DNA from: Brachionus plicatilis
Lineage: Eukaryota > Rotifera > Eurotatoria > Ploima > Brachionidae
Assembly: GCA_010279815.1 (NCBI GenBank)
Contig: QEOQ01000534.1
Location: 1-64,000 of the forward strand
Direction: 5' to 3'
DNA: 64,000 nt
Part shown: piece by piece, positions 31,663 to 43,009 of the stretch
Layout: each line of letters opens with the position of its first letter
How positions within the stretch are numbered: the first letter of the stretch is position 1
Position numbers and translations under genes: made by a program
The notes under the pieces: generated by a model
The model's input: only the letters and a program-made list of their open reading frames with translations
Databases searched by the model: none
Told to the model about the DNA's origin: nothing

Positions 31663-34426
31663 CTACAAAGCAGCAGTTTGATTAGCACTAGTGGTCGATG
31701 CATTTGGCGCTCTAGAGTTGTTCAATTGATGACTAAAATAATTTTGCAGACTGTTCAATTGTGGACTGACTTGTTGCTTGGCAAACGGAGCATTGATTAA
31801 TTTCAAATAATTAGCAAGCAGCTGATTGCCATTTTGTTCGCTTTGGCCGAACAAAAAGCTGGTATTGAGCAGATTGGCGATGGGCGAGTGCAGCATTTGA
31901 GGTGGCACATTGGCAAAAGTGAACGGACTGATCATTTGACTTTGGCTAGCAGACGGATTCAGCAGTGAATTGATCAAATTGTACTGAGTTGACAGCTGGG
32001 CCTTGGGCTCTTCTTTTTTGTAAGTTCTCTTGGCCGTTTTGCTCAAGTTGAGCGCCTTCTCTTCCTCCTCATACTTTCTGCACTCGGACACACTCGAGAT
32101 GGTGGAGAGCGGCGATATGGACGAAGGCGAGGACATATTGGACAGAGGCTGGCTCGACTTCATCATCATCAACGAGTACATGTCCAAATTGGCGCTGTTC
32201 AGCCGGCTGCGATTCGGCAGACTCAAGTCAAGCACTTCTCTGGAATGAACTGGCTCGCTGCTCTTCTGGCCTGACATTTGGTTCAGATAGTTCAGGTTGT
32301 TGAGCATGAACTGGAGTGCGTGAAAGTTTGGCTGCACTGCTGAGACGCTGCTCTTGGGGCCGAGGCTGTGCGACGAGTTGGATGATGGCGAAGTGGTCGC
32401 CGACGACGACACTGATGAAGGCGATGACGAGTTGGTCGAGGACGAGGACAAATTTTGTATGGAGAAGAGCGTCGATTTGGACGCTTGCTTCGCCTCTGGT
32501 CTTGGCTTGTCCAATTTGAGAGTCTTGGAGAGGGGCGAGTGGGCCGCCTCGGACTCGCATTTTCTCTTGCGATTTTGTTTTGATTCCGGGTCGGAATTGG
32601 GCGGTGTGAGGGACTCGGCGCGGTTGGCCGCCGGCTCCGAAAATTTTCGCTCGCAGTTGGGCGACTTTTTGGCGCCCAGGCTGCTGTTCAAATTTTGCTG
32701 CTTTTTCAGGTTGTTTTTGAGCTTGAGCATTGCCACTATGGGACAGCCGGACACGCTTCGGTGCGAATTGCGATTGCTGTTCACGTGGCCCTTTCCCTGG
32801 CAGCCCGGCGTTGGACACTTCAAGATCACGTCTTGACTTTGAACTTAAAATAAGGAAAATATTTTTTAAAGGCGATTTTTTTTTTTTACAAAAAATTATT
32901 AAGAGATTTTTTTGATAATTTGGGCATGATTCTTAGTAATTTTTCTAAATCTCATTTAATTAGTAAATTAAACGTGATTTTAGTAGAAATTAATAAAAAT
33001 CAAAAGTTGGTGTTTGGCAATTTTTGGAGCAAGAGAAGGCTATTTTGGTGGTTAAAAATTTTAAAAAAATATTTTTTTTTTCAGTGTCATTTTTTTTTAA
33101 TATTTAAGAATTAAAATAACACTTAAATAATTTGCTGGTGACAAAAAAATTGTGTTCAATTTAAAAAGAGGTAGATTTTTTTTCTAAATTTAATATTACA
33201 TTGGTAATTCGATAAAAGTATTTTAAGTAAATTAACGTAAAATCCGAAAAATGAAAAAAAGATATTTTGGTAAAATTTTTGAAAAATTTAACAAAAAAAT
33301 TCTTTTTTTTTTTCCAAAAATCGAAAATTTTACAAGGTTTTTTTTTATAACGATTTAAAAAAATAATTATTTTTAACCAATTAATAAAAAAAAAAAATTT
33401 TTTTAAATTTTCGATTTTTGGAAAAAAAAAAGAATTTTTTTATTAAATTTTTGAAAAATATTTACCAAAATATCTTTTTTCATTGTTCGGATTTTACCTT
33501 AATTTTCGTAAAATGTGGTAAAATTTGGTAAATTTACGGTATTTTACGTCATTTTTGGTAAAATACTGTTTTCAAATCACCACTGTACAATAAATTTGTG
33601 ATAAATTTTTCATATTTATATTTTAATTCAATGAAAAGAAAGAAAAAGTAGAAAAAAAATTTACTTTGTAAAACAGTGTTTCTGTCTTTGCGGGGACACC
33701 CGGACAGTGATCTGTGGTGAGAGTAGAGGCCAGTGACATGTCCGGTACCGTCGCAGCCCAGCGACGGACACTTGGAGTCCTTGGTGGGATAGGTTTTTAT
33801 TTTGATGTTGTGCTCGGTGTCAGAGCCATTGGCAAAAAATGAGTTTGGCAGGCGGAATTCGGCGTCTTCTTCGAATTGATCACGTGACTCCTCGTCATTC
33901 AAGTTTGCGTTCTCATCGCTGTCATTGTTCAGCTCGGACTGGCTCTTGTTAAAGTCAACAAAGTACCTGACCATTTCGTCGCTGTGGTTGGCCTCGTTCA
34001 TTTTCAAACACTGCTCGTCCATTTCTGACTCTTGGTCTGGCAAATCTTGGGATTTTTTCGAACAGTATGAACGAGTAGAGGCTATTTAAATAGGAGAACA
34101 AAAATAAATTAAATTAGTCAACAAAAATGTACTCTAAATTTATTAGCAAAAATTTTTGCTCCAAAAAAGAACTTTTAAAAAAGAAAAAAAAAGTTGACTA
34201 ATTGTGCGGACTTACCTGTGTCATGATAGACGTTGTCGTCATTTTGGATTTGGCTGAGCACTTGTTTTTCTTCGTCGTACTCTTCGTCGGTGTCAATTTG
34301 CTTTGAGTCCGAGCAGTGAGAGTATTTGTCGTCTTGGTCGAGCGACGCATTGGCAAATGCATGCTGTTGCTTTATTTCCAGAAGCGTTTCGGCTGCGCTA
34401 AGCATTTGGGAATTGTTAGCATCCAT
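31663..34426 (-). CDS. MYT1/NZF-type C2HC zinc finger transcription factor
   Basis: Three exons (34426-34216, 34081-33665, 32843-31663) give 602 residues. Two CCHHC fingers of the myelin transcription factor 1 type are present: C175[10 protein letters not shown]...HHRSLSGC199 and C219[10 protein letters not shown]...HRSVSGC243. Each fits Cx4Cx4Hx7Hx5C and they are separated by about 20 residues. This finger type is confined to the animal MYT1/MYT1L/ST18 family, neuronal-lineage factors binding AAGTT-type sites. The N-terminus is acidic ([20 protein letters not shown]); the C-terminal 350 residues are Ser/Asn/Gln-rich with a [10 protein letters not shown] motif. Vertebrate members have six or seven fingers, nematode ZTF-11 fewer. 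The frame is open upstream of the chosen ATG to a likely acceptor at 34450, so additional 5' exons may exist. The second intron is long (821 bp) and carries a foldback element. Confidence 0.9.
33234..33500. mobile_element. Foldback element in the MYT1-like intron
   Basis: Left arm 33240-33335 and right arm about 33408-33496 are near-perfect reverse complements. Both contain AATCCGAA.AATGAAAAAA, AGATATTTTGGTAAA and TTCCAAAAATCGAAAATTTT. They would form a hairpin of about 90 bp in RNA or single-stranded DNA. Weaker similarity continues outward to about 33590 (GGTAAAATACTG, CACCACTG end). No target duplication was found. Confidence 0.7.
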
Positions 34427-34449
34427 GGATACAGTGGTGATCAAATAGT

Positions 34450-34899
34450 CTAAAAATTGAACAAAATTGGCCACAAATTAAACCGACTGATGCACAGACA
34501 GGTATTTAAGAAGCGAGAAGAAAATTAGTAATTAGAGACAATTTATTTTTTAGATATTGAATTTTGTGCAAGATTTACTTTGCTTAGGAATTCAACTAGC
34601 TAACAACAACCAAAAAAACCAATAACTTATTTTTTTATTTATTTTTTTTTCGTTTTTAATTATCATTGTCAAAATCAGTCGATTGATTGGGTCGAGGCGA
34701 AAAATATCGATCACAATCTCCGCCTTGTTAATTAACAAAACTAAAATATTTCATTTCAGAGTCAAAATAAAAAGAAACAAAAAAATAGAGAGAAAAAAAC
34801 TCCTGCCAGAATTATTCCTGTCTAATTAAAATACCTTTTCATTTATGCTTAATTGCTGCCATATGAGTAAAAAATTGCCCTTCGGAAAACTTATCGAAC
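34450..34899. other. Upstream region of the MYT1-like gene
   Basis: The sequence ends against a TTTTTAG acceptor-like site at 34450-34455 (minus strand), so part of this may be intron leading to an upstream exon. No coding exon was recognised. Confidence 0.35.
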
Positions 34900-36430
34900 T
34901 TGTCCTGTTGGTACACATTTACTTTCTTGTTTAATTTTTTATTTCTTTATATAAATTTATTAATTTAATTTGGTCAAGCTTATTGAGAATTTTTTTAAAT
35001 CTATTTCAAAAAATGCCACTTGGATGATAAAAAAATGAAGGAATTATAAATTAAAATTAAGAACAGTTCAGGCGTCTGTAATGGAAAAGTGTGGTTAAAA
35101 AAAAATGTTCCAATCTGTCCTGTCAATACATATTCACTTCTTTAATAATTTTTTATTAACGCAGAACCAAATTCTTTAGTTAAAAAGAAGAAGACAAAAA
35201 ATTAATTTAACTTAAAAATCTCAAATTTTTTTTTCACCTTCAAATTGTATTAACTTTCCAATGCACTTTTATTTAAACTATTTTTAAACAATTTAAATGG
35301 TGAAAGGAGTTTTACAACTCAAAGCCATTTTAAATAATAAATAAAATTTTAAAAAAAAAATTAATTTAACTTTATTTTTTCATATTCATGTCAAAAAACA
35401 TCTCTTAGATAATTAAATCCAAGAGATGTAATGTAAATCCAAGAACAGTTCAAGTGTCTGAAGTCGAAGAGTATGAAGTAAAAAAATAATATTTTAAATT
35501 TTTAAACATTTATAAATATACTTATCTAAAAAAAAATTTAATTTAACTTCATTTTTTTATATTCATCTCAAAAAAAATTGAGAGGCTGTGAATCAAAATA
35601 AAATTCAGATGCAAGAACAGTTCAAGTGTCTGTAATGGAAAAGCGTGAGGTAAAAAAAATTATTTTCAAATTACATGCTAGAAATTTAAATCTTTTAAAC
35701 AAAATAATTTAATTGAAAATAAAAAATAGCAAACAAAAATAATCCTTTTATTTTTTGAGAATGCTTTTCCAAGGCAAAATGTAGAAAATTTTACATTTTC
35801 ACATTTTATTTGTTAGATTTTTTGTGCAAAATTTTAATTTTTTTAATTTTAGTTACTATATAATTTGAAAGAGTTTTTTTTATTTTCTGAAATTGTGCCC
35901 AAAGAATCTAAAAATATGAGAATGAAAAAATGTAAAATTATTTTCATTTTGCTCTTTTCCAAAAATTCATCATCTTGTGATTAAAAAAAATAAGAGGCTG
36001 TAAATCCAAGAACAATTCAAGTGTCTTTAATGGAAGAGCATGAAGTAAAAAAAAAAATACTTACAAATTACATGCTTAAAATTTAAATCTTTTGAAAAAA
36101 ATAATTTTTTAAATTTTTAAACATTTAAAAAAATACTTATTTAAAAAAAATTAATCTAACTTTATTTTTTTATATCTATGTCAAAAAACACCTCTTAGAT
36201 TACTAAAAAAAATAAAATTCAAATCCATGAACAGTTCAGGTGTCTGTAATGGAAGAGCATGAAGTTAAAAAAGTTTTCTTCAAATTACATGCTTAAGATT
36301 TAAATCTTTTAAAAAAAATAATTTAAATGAAAATAAATAATAGCAAACAAAAAATAATTTCTATATTTTTTAAAAAAAATTTTTTTCCGAAAATCCATCA
36401 TCTTGTGAAAGTAAAAAAAAAAATTTTTCA
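34900..36430. repeat. Local repeat array upstream of the MYT1-like gene
   Basis: Five copies of a core (AAGAACAGTTCAAGTGTCTG, then TAATGGAAGAGCATGAAGT) start near 35059, 35441, 35612, 36008 and 36227, all in the same orientation. Companion words recur between them: CAAATTACATGCTTAAAATT, CATCATCTTGTGA, TCAAAAAACACCTCTTAGAT. A CTGTCCTGTTGGTACACATT-like segment repeats at about 34907 and 35112. Spacings are irregular (171-396 bp), so this is a segmentally duplicated cluster, not a simple satellite. No similar copy was seen elsewhere in the window. Confidence 0.7.
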
Positions 36431-38778
36431 TATTCTATTACTATTAAAACAATTTAACTCGGTACTGATCGGATTCCCTCTCCTAATCATTATTTTAAAA
36501 ATAAATTATTTGTCCTTTTCCAGAACCTTTTTGAGCGACACTGCTCCATCGAGTTTATCTTCTAAACTTCTAGCCTTTTTTATCGGGGTTTAGACATGCA
36601 TCCGCGGCTGCAAGGACATTAGAAAAAAAATTTTCTTTAGCCGACTGTGAATCTTTAACCCTCTTATTATGGCCCAGTCCTAATCATGTCCAATTTCTTT
36701 GTTTTGTTCTCTCTAGTTCTTATCCAACATTCTTATATTTTCTTTTTTTATTCAGCTGAAACTGACAATCTAGCTACTTTAAAAACCACTGTCTGCCATA
36801 ATTTTGGATTCCATAAATAAACGCTTTAAAAATTAACCTATTTTATCTTTTATTGGTTTAAGAGCCATAACTTTCCAAAACTAAAAGTTTGGATTTTTAT
36901 ATAACACGAAAGCTCAGCTATCTGGTGACAATAGAAATAAAATTAAAGAGAAAGAGAAGACATTCACCAGAAGCTCGAGTGGTGCAAGTTTTGATTCGTT
37001 CAAGTTGCAACAAAAAGTTTATAATAATAATATTTTTTGTTAAAAGAGAAATTATAGGGAGAGAGAAAAATCGATTTTTTGTTAGCTCGGTTTATGCTGT
37101 TTTGGAGAGACGGCATGAAAAATTGTGATTGGTTTTAGAGAGCGATGAAAAAGTGGCCTGAAAAATTATTAAGTTTACTTTGAGATAAAGTTGAAGCGAA
37201 TAGAAATAATCTACTAGTTTTCAGTCTGCCAATAGTCAAGATTTGAAAATAATCGCGACTTGATATTTGTCGACAATTATGCCAAAATCGATAATTTCAT
37301 GCCAGCAACAACAAAACAGAGAGAACAAAAAAAGAAACAAAAAAACTTGCTATCACAAGGTATGCTTTAATTAATAAATAATGCTGCACTAGCGCGTTCA
37401 ATTTTCTAGTTTTCAATTCAGGAAATAAAGCGACTATTGAAATAGAAAATGAATTTGTTCTAATGCACATAGCCAAACGTTTTTATACCCCAATTAGAGT
37501 AACTTGTTGAAATTCCTGAAAATTGTTAGCACACTCTCTCGCTCACTCATTTAGTCAGTGGCTCACAAAGTTGAGAATCAAATGGAAAATTTGACAAAGT
37601 GCGCCGTCCTATCTCGACTTGACTGTGTGTGTATGTGTGTTTGATTCTTGAATTACTGATAAATAAAATATCAAAACATGTTGATAAGTATGTTTGTTTT
37701 AGGCTGCTTCGGGGAATAGAAAAACTAGTAATGAGTACGGCGAAAATATTTTTGTTTCAGAAATATCTCAAATTTTTAATGAATCTGAAAAAGAAGAAAC
37801 AAAACAAGAAGAATGAGAGAAAGCCGATATTTATTTTAAATACCTATCGAGCTTTTTTAAGAGAGAGAGACGTTCATTAAGATTCCCGTGTCTATTTTGA
37901 ACACGGAAATTCCTTGACTTGCTGGCGTTTCTTGTGCCGCTCTTGAATACGCGGCCACGGGAAACTTTCGACTAGAAATATGCCACTGGCAGGTATTTCA
38001 AAGTCAGATCTTGCTCTCGAGAACACTTATCTTGTCATTTAAAATCAATGTTTACTTCTAATTAAATAAAATTAAACTAATTTAAAAGAGAAAAATTTAA
38101 TTTGAATAATTTTAATAAATACACTGCTAAATTTTATAAATAAAATTTTTGAAAAAATTTCTAATTTTTTTTAATTGAATTTAAAAGTTAAATGATATAA
38201 ATGATAAAATTTTAATTGATGACTAGAATGTAAATTTTTTCTTATTTTATTTATTTAGAAAAATAATTTAGGTCCGTTGTGACTGACTCCTAGTCACATG
38301 ATCAATTAATTCTCCGATTGTCAGCTAGTAAGCAATTGTTAAGGGATCATCTGTTCGAAACTTGAATTATTGTCAAATTTTATTTTTTAAATATTAAAAA
38401 TCAGTTTCCGTTTAAGAAAAAAATTATCTAAATGACTGTATTGTTTCCATATTTATTAAATGTGTCTACAAATAAAATTAATTAAGGAAAAATTTTCGGA
38501 GAACAGAGAAGAAGTTATTATGCACTGAAAGAATACAGAGTGTCTCCGGTTTCAGCCGAGACGGTGAAAGTGACGAATATTGAAAATTTATATCAATATA
38601 TATTTAACAATTCTAATATTTTGAAAAAATAAATTATTGAACAGGCGTGAAAAATATTTATCACATCTAATTTTTGGTCCAAAAATTAGTTTTGAAATTT
38701 TTTTCAAAAAATCACTTTCTCCAACTTAAACTCAAATATTTACTTTGATATTGTGTTTTTTTAATTTATTTAATCACT
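36431..38778. other. Gene-free region with patches of normal base composition
   Basis: Stretches at about 36540-36830, 37460-37630 and 37870-38030 are less AT-rich and less repetitive than their surroundings. 37870-37990 has both minus-strand frames open for about 35 codons and a TTTCTAG acceptor-like edge. I see no convincing protein. These could be distal non-coding exons, promoters or enhancers of the MYT1-like gene. A TGTGTGTGTATGTGTG run lies at about 37624. Confidence 0.35.
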
Positions 38779-39939
38779 AGGATGAAAAGAAGGACTCAGT
38801 TCTATCGATACTTTATTTATTTTTTGAATTTTTCAACTTATCAAATGATTCTAAAAAAATACATAAAATAATTGAAATTTCTTATTTTCTTTACTTTAAC
38901 TTTAAGTAATTTCATTTCTATGAAGCCAAAAGAAAATCATCAAATTAATTACATTTATTTTATAACTTGGTTTTTGTTATAAACTAATTATATTTTTAGA
39001 GAATTTTTTTTTATTTTTTAACAGCGTTTGATAATATAACAAATTGTCTCTTTTAATCTAATTCCACTTCTGAAAAATTTTGCTCATAAAACAATTCTAG
39101 TATATTTTATTATTTTTCTAATTTTAGTTGACTTAAAAATCTCCTCTGAACTTTAGTTTAATTTTTACTACAATTTTTATTTAAACTAGAAACTAGCTTT
39201 ACCTTTTAGTCTTGGTTATTGTGAGAGTTAGGCTGGAAAATTGGTAATAGAACAAAATTTGATATCAAATGTGCTTTAAAAGTCTTGTTTATAAAAATCA
39301 ATATTTTTCTCCTAGTCAGACGAAAAACCCATATATCATTGAATAAAAAATTTCGTTTATCCACAAAATTTCCATGTACTATTAACTTAAGAATGCTTAG
39401 AACTGTAAAATTTTTCGTCAAAAAATTCTCAAAACCTGAACTTGGTAAGCATATGTGCTGAATTTTATTAATACATTTTTACTTCAATCAGACGGATCAT
39501 CTCGATGCATACCAACAAACCTATTCAAATACTGAAAAAATTAATAAAATAACTCTAAAATATATCAATAAAATAATTGGAAAATAAATAATTTTGCCTT
39601 TTAATTATTTAATATAACATTCAATAAAAAAATAGTCTTAAAAATTAATTTTTTTTCTCTCCATAAAACAAGAACAAGCATTGAAACGATACAAAAGTCA
39701 CTGCAAAATTGAAAGAATCAATTAAAAAAAATTAAATTTAAATTAAAAAATTTGTTTTATCATCGATTTGTTTAGAATTATTGGAATCTAGTGAAATAAT
39801 TTTTTTCATTGATATCTTTTCGCTATGTCATCTCACTTGGTTTTATTGTAAATATTTGTGATGATCTCTAAAGTCCGGCATATCTCCTCATTTTTAGTCA
39901 CAAAATTTCAAATAAATTTTAAGCATTAAGATTTTAGAA
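38779..39939. other. Spacer with a family B-like fragment at its left edge
   Basis: 38779-38830 reads AGGATGAAAAGAAGGACTCAG with an ATTTATTT-type continuation, a short decayed family B tail. The rest is AT-rich and featureless. Confidence 0.35.
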
Positions 39940-40376
39940 AAAAAAACTTTATTTTCGTTTAATGAAATCTTTGTTGATATTACTGGAAAATTCAATTTTA
40001 AAGAAGGTCCGAGGATACTAATGTTAACACAAATGATTAATAGAAGTGTTTCTGGGAGTAATGTTTAAAGTACTTTCAGCGGGCACCTGACGAGTGTCAA
40101 TATGTACCCGTTGAAAATATAAGTCTTTTACTTATCCCCGTCATTGATGAATCCGGCAGCAGTTTAATAATCAATTTTAAAAAAAATTTGGACCGACAAA
40201 ATGGACAAAAATGGATACCAGAATATAAAACGACTCTATTTAATATGTGATCTCTTTTTTTTTTACTTCTTTTTTTTTTTAATTTTCTTACGCCAGTATC
40301 TTAATTATTAATTTTTAATTTTTTTATGTACTACTTCTCCTTCTTAGGAGGTTAATTTTATCAAATAAATAAATAA
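39940..40376 (+). repeat. Probable 3' end of another retroposon
   Basis: The segment ends GTACTACTTCTCCTTCTTAGG, a short AT stretch and an (AAAT)n tail at about 40361-40376. The 300 bp before it are less AT-rich (GCGGGCACCTGACGAG, TCCGGCAGCAG). The tail is typical of a non-LTR insertion, but no readable coding sequence remains and the family differs from A and B. Confidence 0.4.
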
Positions 40377-40719
40377 ATAAAGCGACTATTATTTTATTTT
40401 AAAAATTAATTTGGGATGAACCAGGAAACTTTTAACAGAGCTTAGTCTTTTCTTTCAGTCAAATGATTCAAGTTTGAAGCTTCAGAAAAAAAGATTGCCA
40501 AGACTTGGCTAGATAAAATCAATTTTTGAAAAATAATAAATTTACCAATTAATTACAATGTATTTTATTTATTTGTTTTTACAATTAAAATTAAGAATAT
40601 TAATCTTTCAAGTCGAAGACAACCAAGACTGTTTTTGACCAAAACTAGAAGATATTTTTTTCTCGTCATTCGCTTTTTGTGGATAACTACAACCCCGACT
40701 CTGGCCAACTTAAATTTCT

Positions 40720-40870
40720 ATATTTATTATTTATTAAAAAAATAATTTAAAAAAAGTTTTTTCCAGGGCAGTTCCGAATGGCAGAGCCTTCTTTTCAGCC
40801 CACATGGTTGCAACATGATTAAGATATGTATTAATTATATATGTACAATTATAGTAGAAAAATTAATATC
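40720..40870 (-). repeat. Family B retroposon end, left member of an inverted pair
   Basis: On the minus strand it reads ACCATGTGGGCTGAAAAGAA, GGCTCTGCCATTCGGAACTG, CCCTGG and then an AAATAAATA-like tail. The same 125-150 bp occurs in inverted orientation at 43010-43152, so the two enclose 2.1 kb that includes the GC-rich hAT-type foldback. Confidence 0.7.
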
Positions 40871-40938
40871 TAGATTTTATATAAATTGTTAAATTAAATT
40901 TTTGCTAAGAGTTTGGCGTGTTAATGATTGATGAAATT

Positions 40939-41012
40939 TCTTACACAGTAAAATACTATGATCTTATGCGTTTAGCAAATCATTAGTATTTTACACCGTG
41001 TGAAATATTAGA
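40939..41012. repeat. Small inverted repeat
   Basis: TTACACAGTAAAATACTATG on the left pairs with CATTAGTATTTTACACCGTG on the right, giving a hairpin of about 70 bp. It is probably a very short MITE remnant. Confidence 0.45.
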
Positions 41013-41336
41013 TATTGTAGAAGAAATTTTGAAACTTATTTTTTATTATAATTTTCTTTTTCTAATTTGTTATTTTCTTTATTATTTGTCTAGACTAGAA
41101 GTGGCCATTTATTAACAAAGTTATTATTTATGTTATATCCATGAACCATCAGATTCTAACAGATCCGGTTAAGTTTTTAATTTCATAACACAATTAAAAA
41201 TTGAATAATTTTATTTGCTTTTTTTTTTTAAGAAAAAAATACAAGTTTTATTTAGAAACAAAATTTAGAATTTTTTGTATACATCATTTTTATATATAAC
41301 CTAATTACTATTTTTAAATTTTTTATTTTTATATTA

Positions 41337-41431
41337 CATGAGGACTAAAAAGAAGGCGATAAGCCGTTCGGGATAGTCCTAGGGGTAAATCTCTAAAATT
41401 ATTTTATTAAATAAAAAAATAAATAAAAAAT
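41337..41431 (+). repeat. Retroposon 3' tail (family B-like)
   Basis: AGGACTAAAAAGAAGGCGAT, a GC-richer core and an AAATAAAAAAATAAATAAA tail. It is diverged from the other family B tails. Confidence 0.5.
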
Positions 41432-41602
41432 TGATATTAAAAATTACTTAAACTTTATTGATTTAATAATTCTAATTTTTATTAAATTAATACTAGCCCA
41501 GTATTACTTTCACAGGTGGTAGCAGAAAATGTTCACCTATAAGTGACCTGATTTGTTCACCAACAGTTATAAATTTTCATTCAGAATATTAGTCATAAAA
41601 AT

Positions 41603-42906
41603 TAGTGTTGGGCGGCGGCCAACTTTGGCCGGCCGGTTTACGGCCGGACTTGAACGGCCACTTGGCCGGCCAGTTTAAACGGCCAATTTTGGCCGTGAAT
41701 TTAACGACCGCATTTTAGACCGACCGTGAATTGACCGACCGTCTGTGGACCGTTTTTAAAAAGACCGACCTTTCCAAGGCCGGCCACAAGACAGACCGAC
41801 CGTGAAATGGCCGGCCAAATTTTAGAAAACCGTGAGGTGGCCGGCCAACTATCGGCCAAAATAAAAACCGACCGTGAAGTGGCCGGCCAACTGACGGACC
41901 GACCGTGTGATGGCCGGCCAACTCACTGACCGACCGTGAAGTGGCCGGCCAAATTTTAGAAAACCGTGAGGTGGCCGGCCAACTATCGGCCAAAATAAAA
42001 CCGACCGCGAAGTGGCCGGCCAACTGACGGACCGACCGTGTGGTGGCCGGCCAACTGAAAGGCCGTAAAACGGCCGACCGTGTGCAGACCGGCCGGCCAC
42101 AAAACGGTCCAAAAAAAAATTTTACTTGGATATTTAAAAAAAAAATTTAAAGGTATTAAAAGTAGAAATTATTATTTATCAAAATTTTGGATCATGTAAT
42201 TTTTAATTATTAACCCCAAATTTTTTCGATATTTTTCAAAAATCGTTAAATTTTATATATAAATTTATAATTCGGTATTTTAGATAGTTTTTTTATAAAA
42301 AAGATTTTAATAAAAAAAATTAGATTTATAAAAATCGATGATGAAAATCTAATTAGTTTTAATGTTTATTTCTTTAAAATTTTTAATTTTTCTTTAATGT
42401 TTTTAAATTTTTTTAAACATCTTAGTAAAATTTTTTTTTGGACCGTTTTGTGGCCGGCCGGTCTACGCACGGTCGGCCGTTTAACGGTGTTTCAGTTGCC
42501 CGGCCACTTCACGGTCGGTCAGTCAGTTGGCCGGCCACCACACGGTCGGTCCGTCAGTTGGCCGGCCACTTCACGGTCGGTTTTTATTTTGGCCGATAGT
42601 TGGCCGGCCACCTCACGGTTTTCTAAAATTTGGCCGGCCACTTCACGGTCGGTCAGTGAGTTGGCCGGCCACTTTACGGTCGTTTTTTTTTAGGCCGAAG
42701 GTCGAACGGCCACTTCCCGGTCTTTTAAAATTTGGCCGGCCATTTCACGGTCGGTCCGTCAGTTGGCCGCGGCTTGGCCGGCCAGGCACGGTCATTGGCC
42801 GTTAAATGGACCGGCCGTTTTTTGGCCGCTTGCACGGCCGGCCACGGTCTCGGCCATTTTTTTTTTCTGGCCGGCCACGTGGCCTCTCGACCGGCCCCCA
42901 ACACTA
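41603..42906. mobile_element. GC-rich hAT-type foldback element with 8 bp target duplication
   Basis: The 1,304 bp element begins TAGTGTTGGGCGGC; its reverse-complemented right end begins TAGTGTTGGGGGCC. ATAAAAAT occurs immediately outside both ends (41595-41602 and 42907-42914), a perfect 8 bp target-site duplication as made by hAT transposases. Two arms of about 470-500 bp (41603-42115, 42432-42906) are inverted copies around an AT-rich loop. The arms are very GC-rich for this genome and are built from degenerate units such as GTGGCCGGCCAACTGACGG and GACCGACCGTG, with about twenty GGCCGGCC palindromes. In the left arm a unit of about 134 bp is directly repeated (from 41808 and from 41942). 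It encodes no transposase; open frames through it are artefacts of the repeat. Confidence 0.9.
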
Positions 42907-43009
42907 ATAAAAATAATTAGTAATGCAACAAATTAGTGATTCCGAAGAATTTAAGTTTTTCTTTAAAATAAGTTATACATTAGTTTTTGTTTCAAAAAAT
43001 TAGTCATTA

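Noticed and set aside
32030..32836. Long open frames antisense to, and frameshifted within, the MYT1-like last exon
   Set aside because: They are shadows of the Ser/Glu-rich real exon. The minus-strand frame containing two CCHHC fingers across a splice is the functional one.
36540..36830. Possible coding exon in less AT-rich DNA
   Set aside because: All frames are broken by stops or give no recognisable protein; kept only as a note on composition.
38280..38365. Possible tRNA or tRNA-derived SINE (GTTCGAAAC word)
   Set aside because: Only a B-box-like word is present; there is no A box at the right distance and no cloverleaf stems or acceptor pairing.
41777..42110. CRISPR-like array (regular GGCCGGCC-centred repeats)
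   Set aside because: Units are degenerate, unevenly spaced and palindromic, and lie inside a transposon in a eukaryotic genome. There are no spacers of uniform length and no cas genes.
41715..42920. Several overlapping open frames of 60-100 codons on both strands, with repeated GRPPHGRSVSWPA-like peptides
   Set aside because: They arise from the stop-poor GGCC/GACCG repeats of the foldback element. The same peptide appears in all arms and frames; no start context, introns or family similarity supports a protein.
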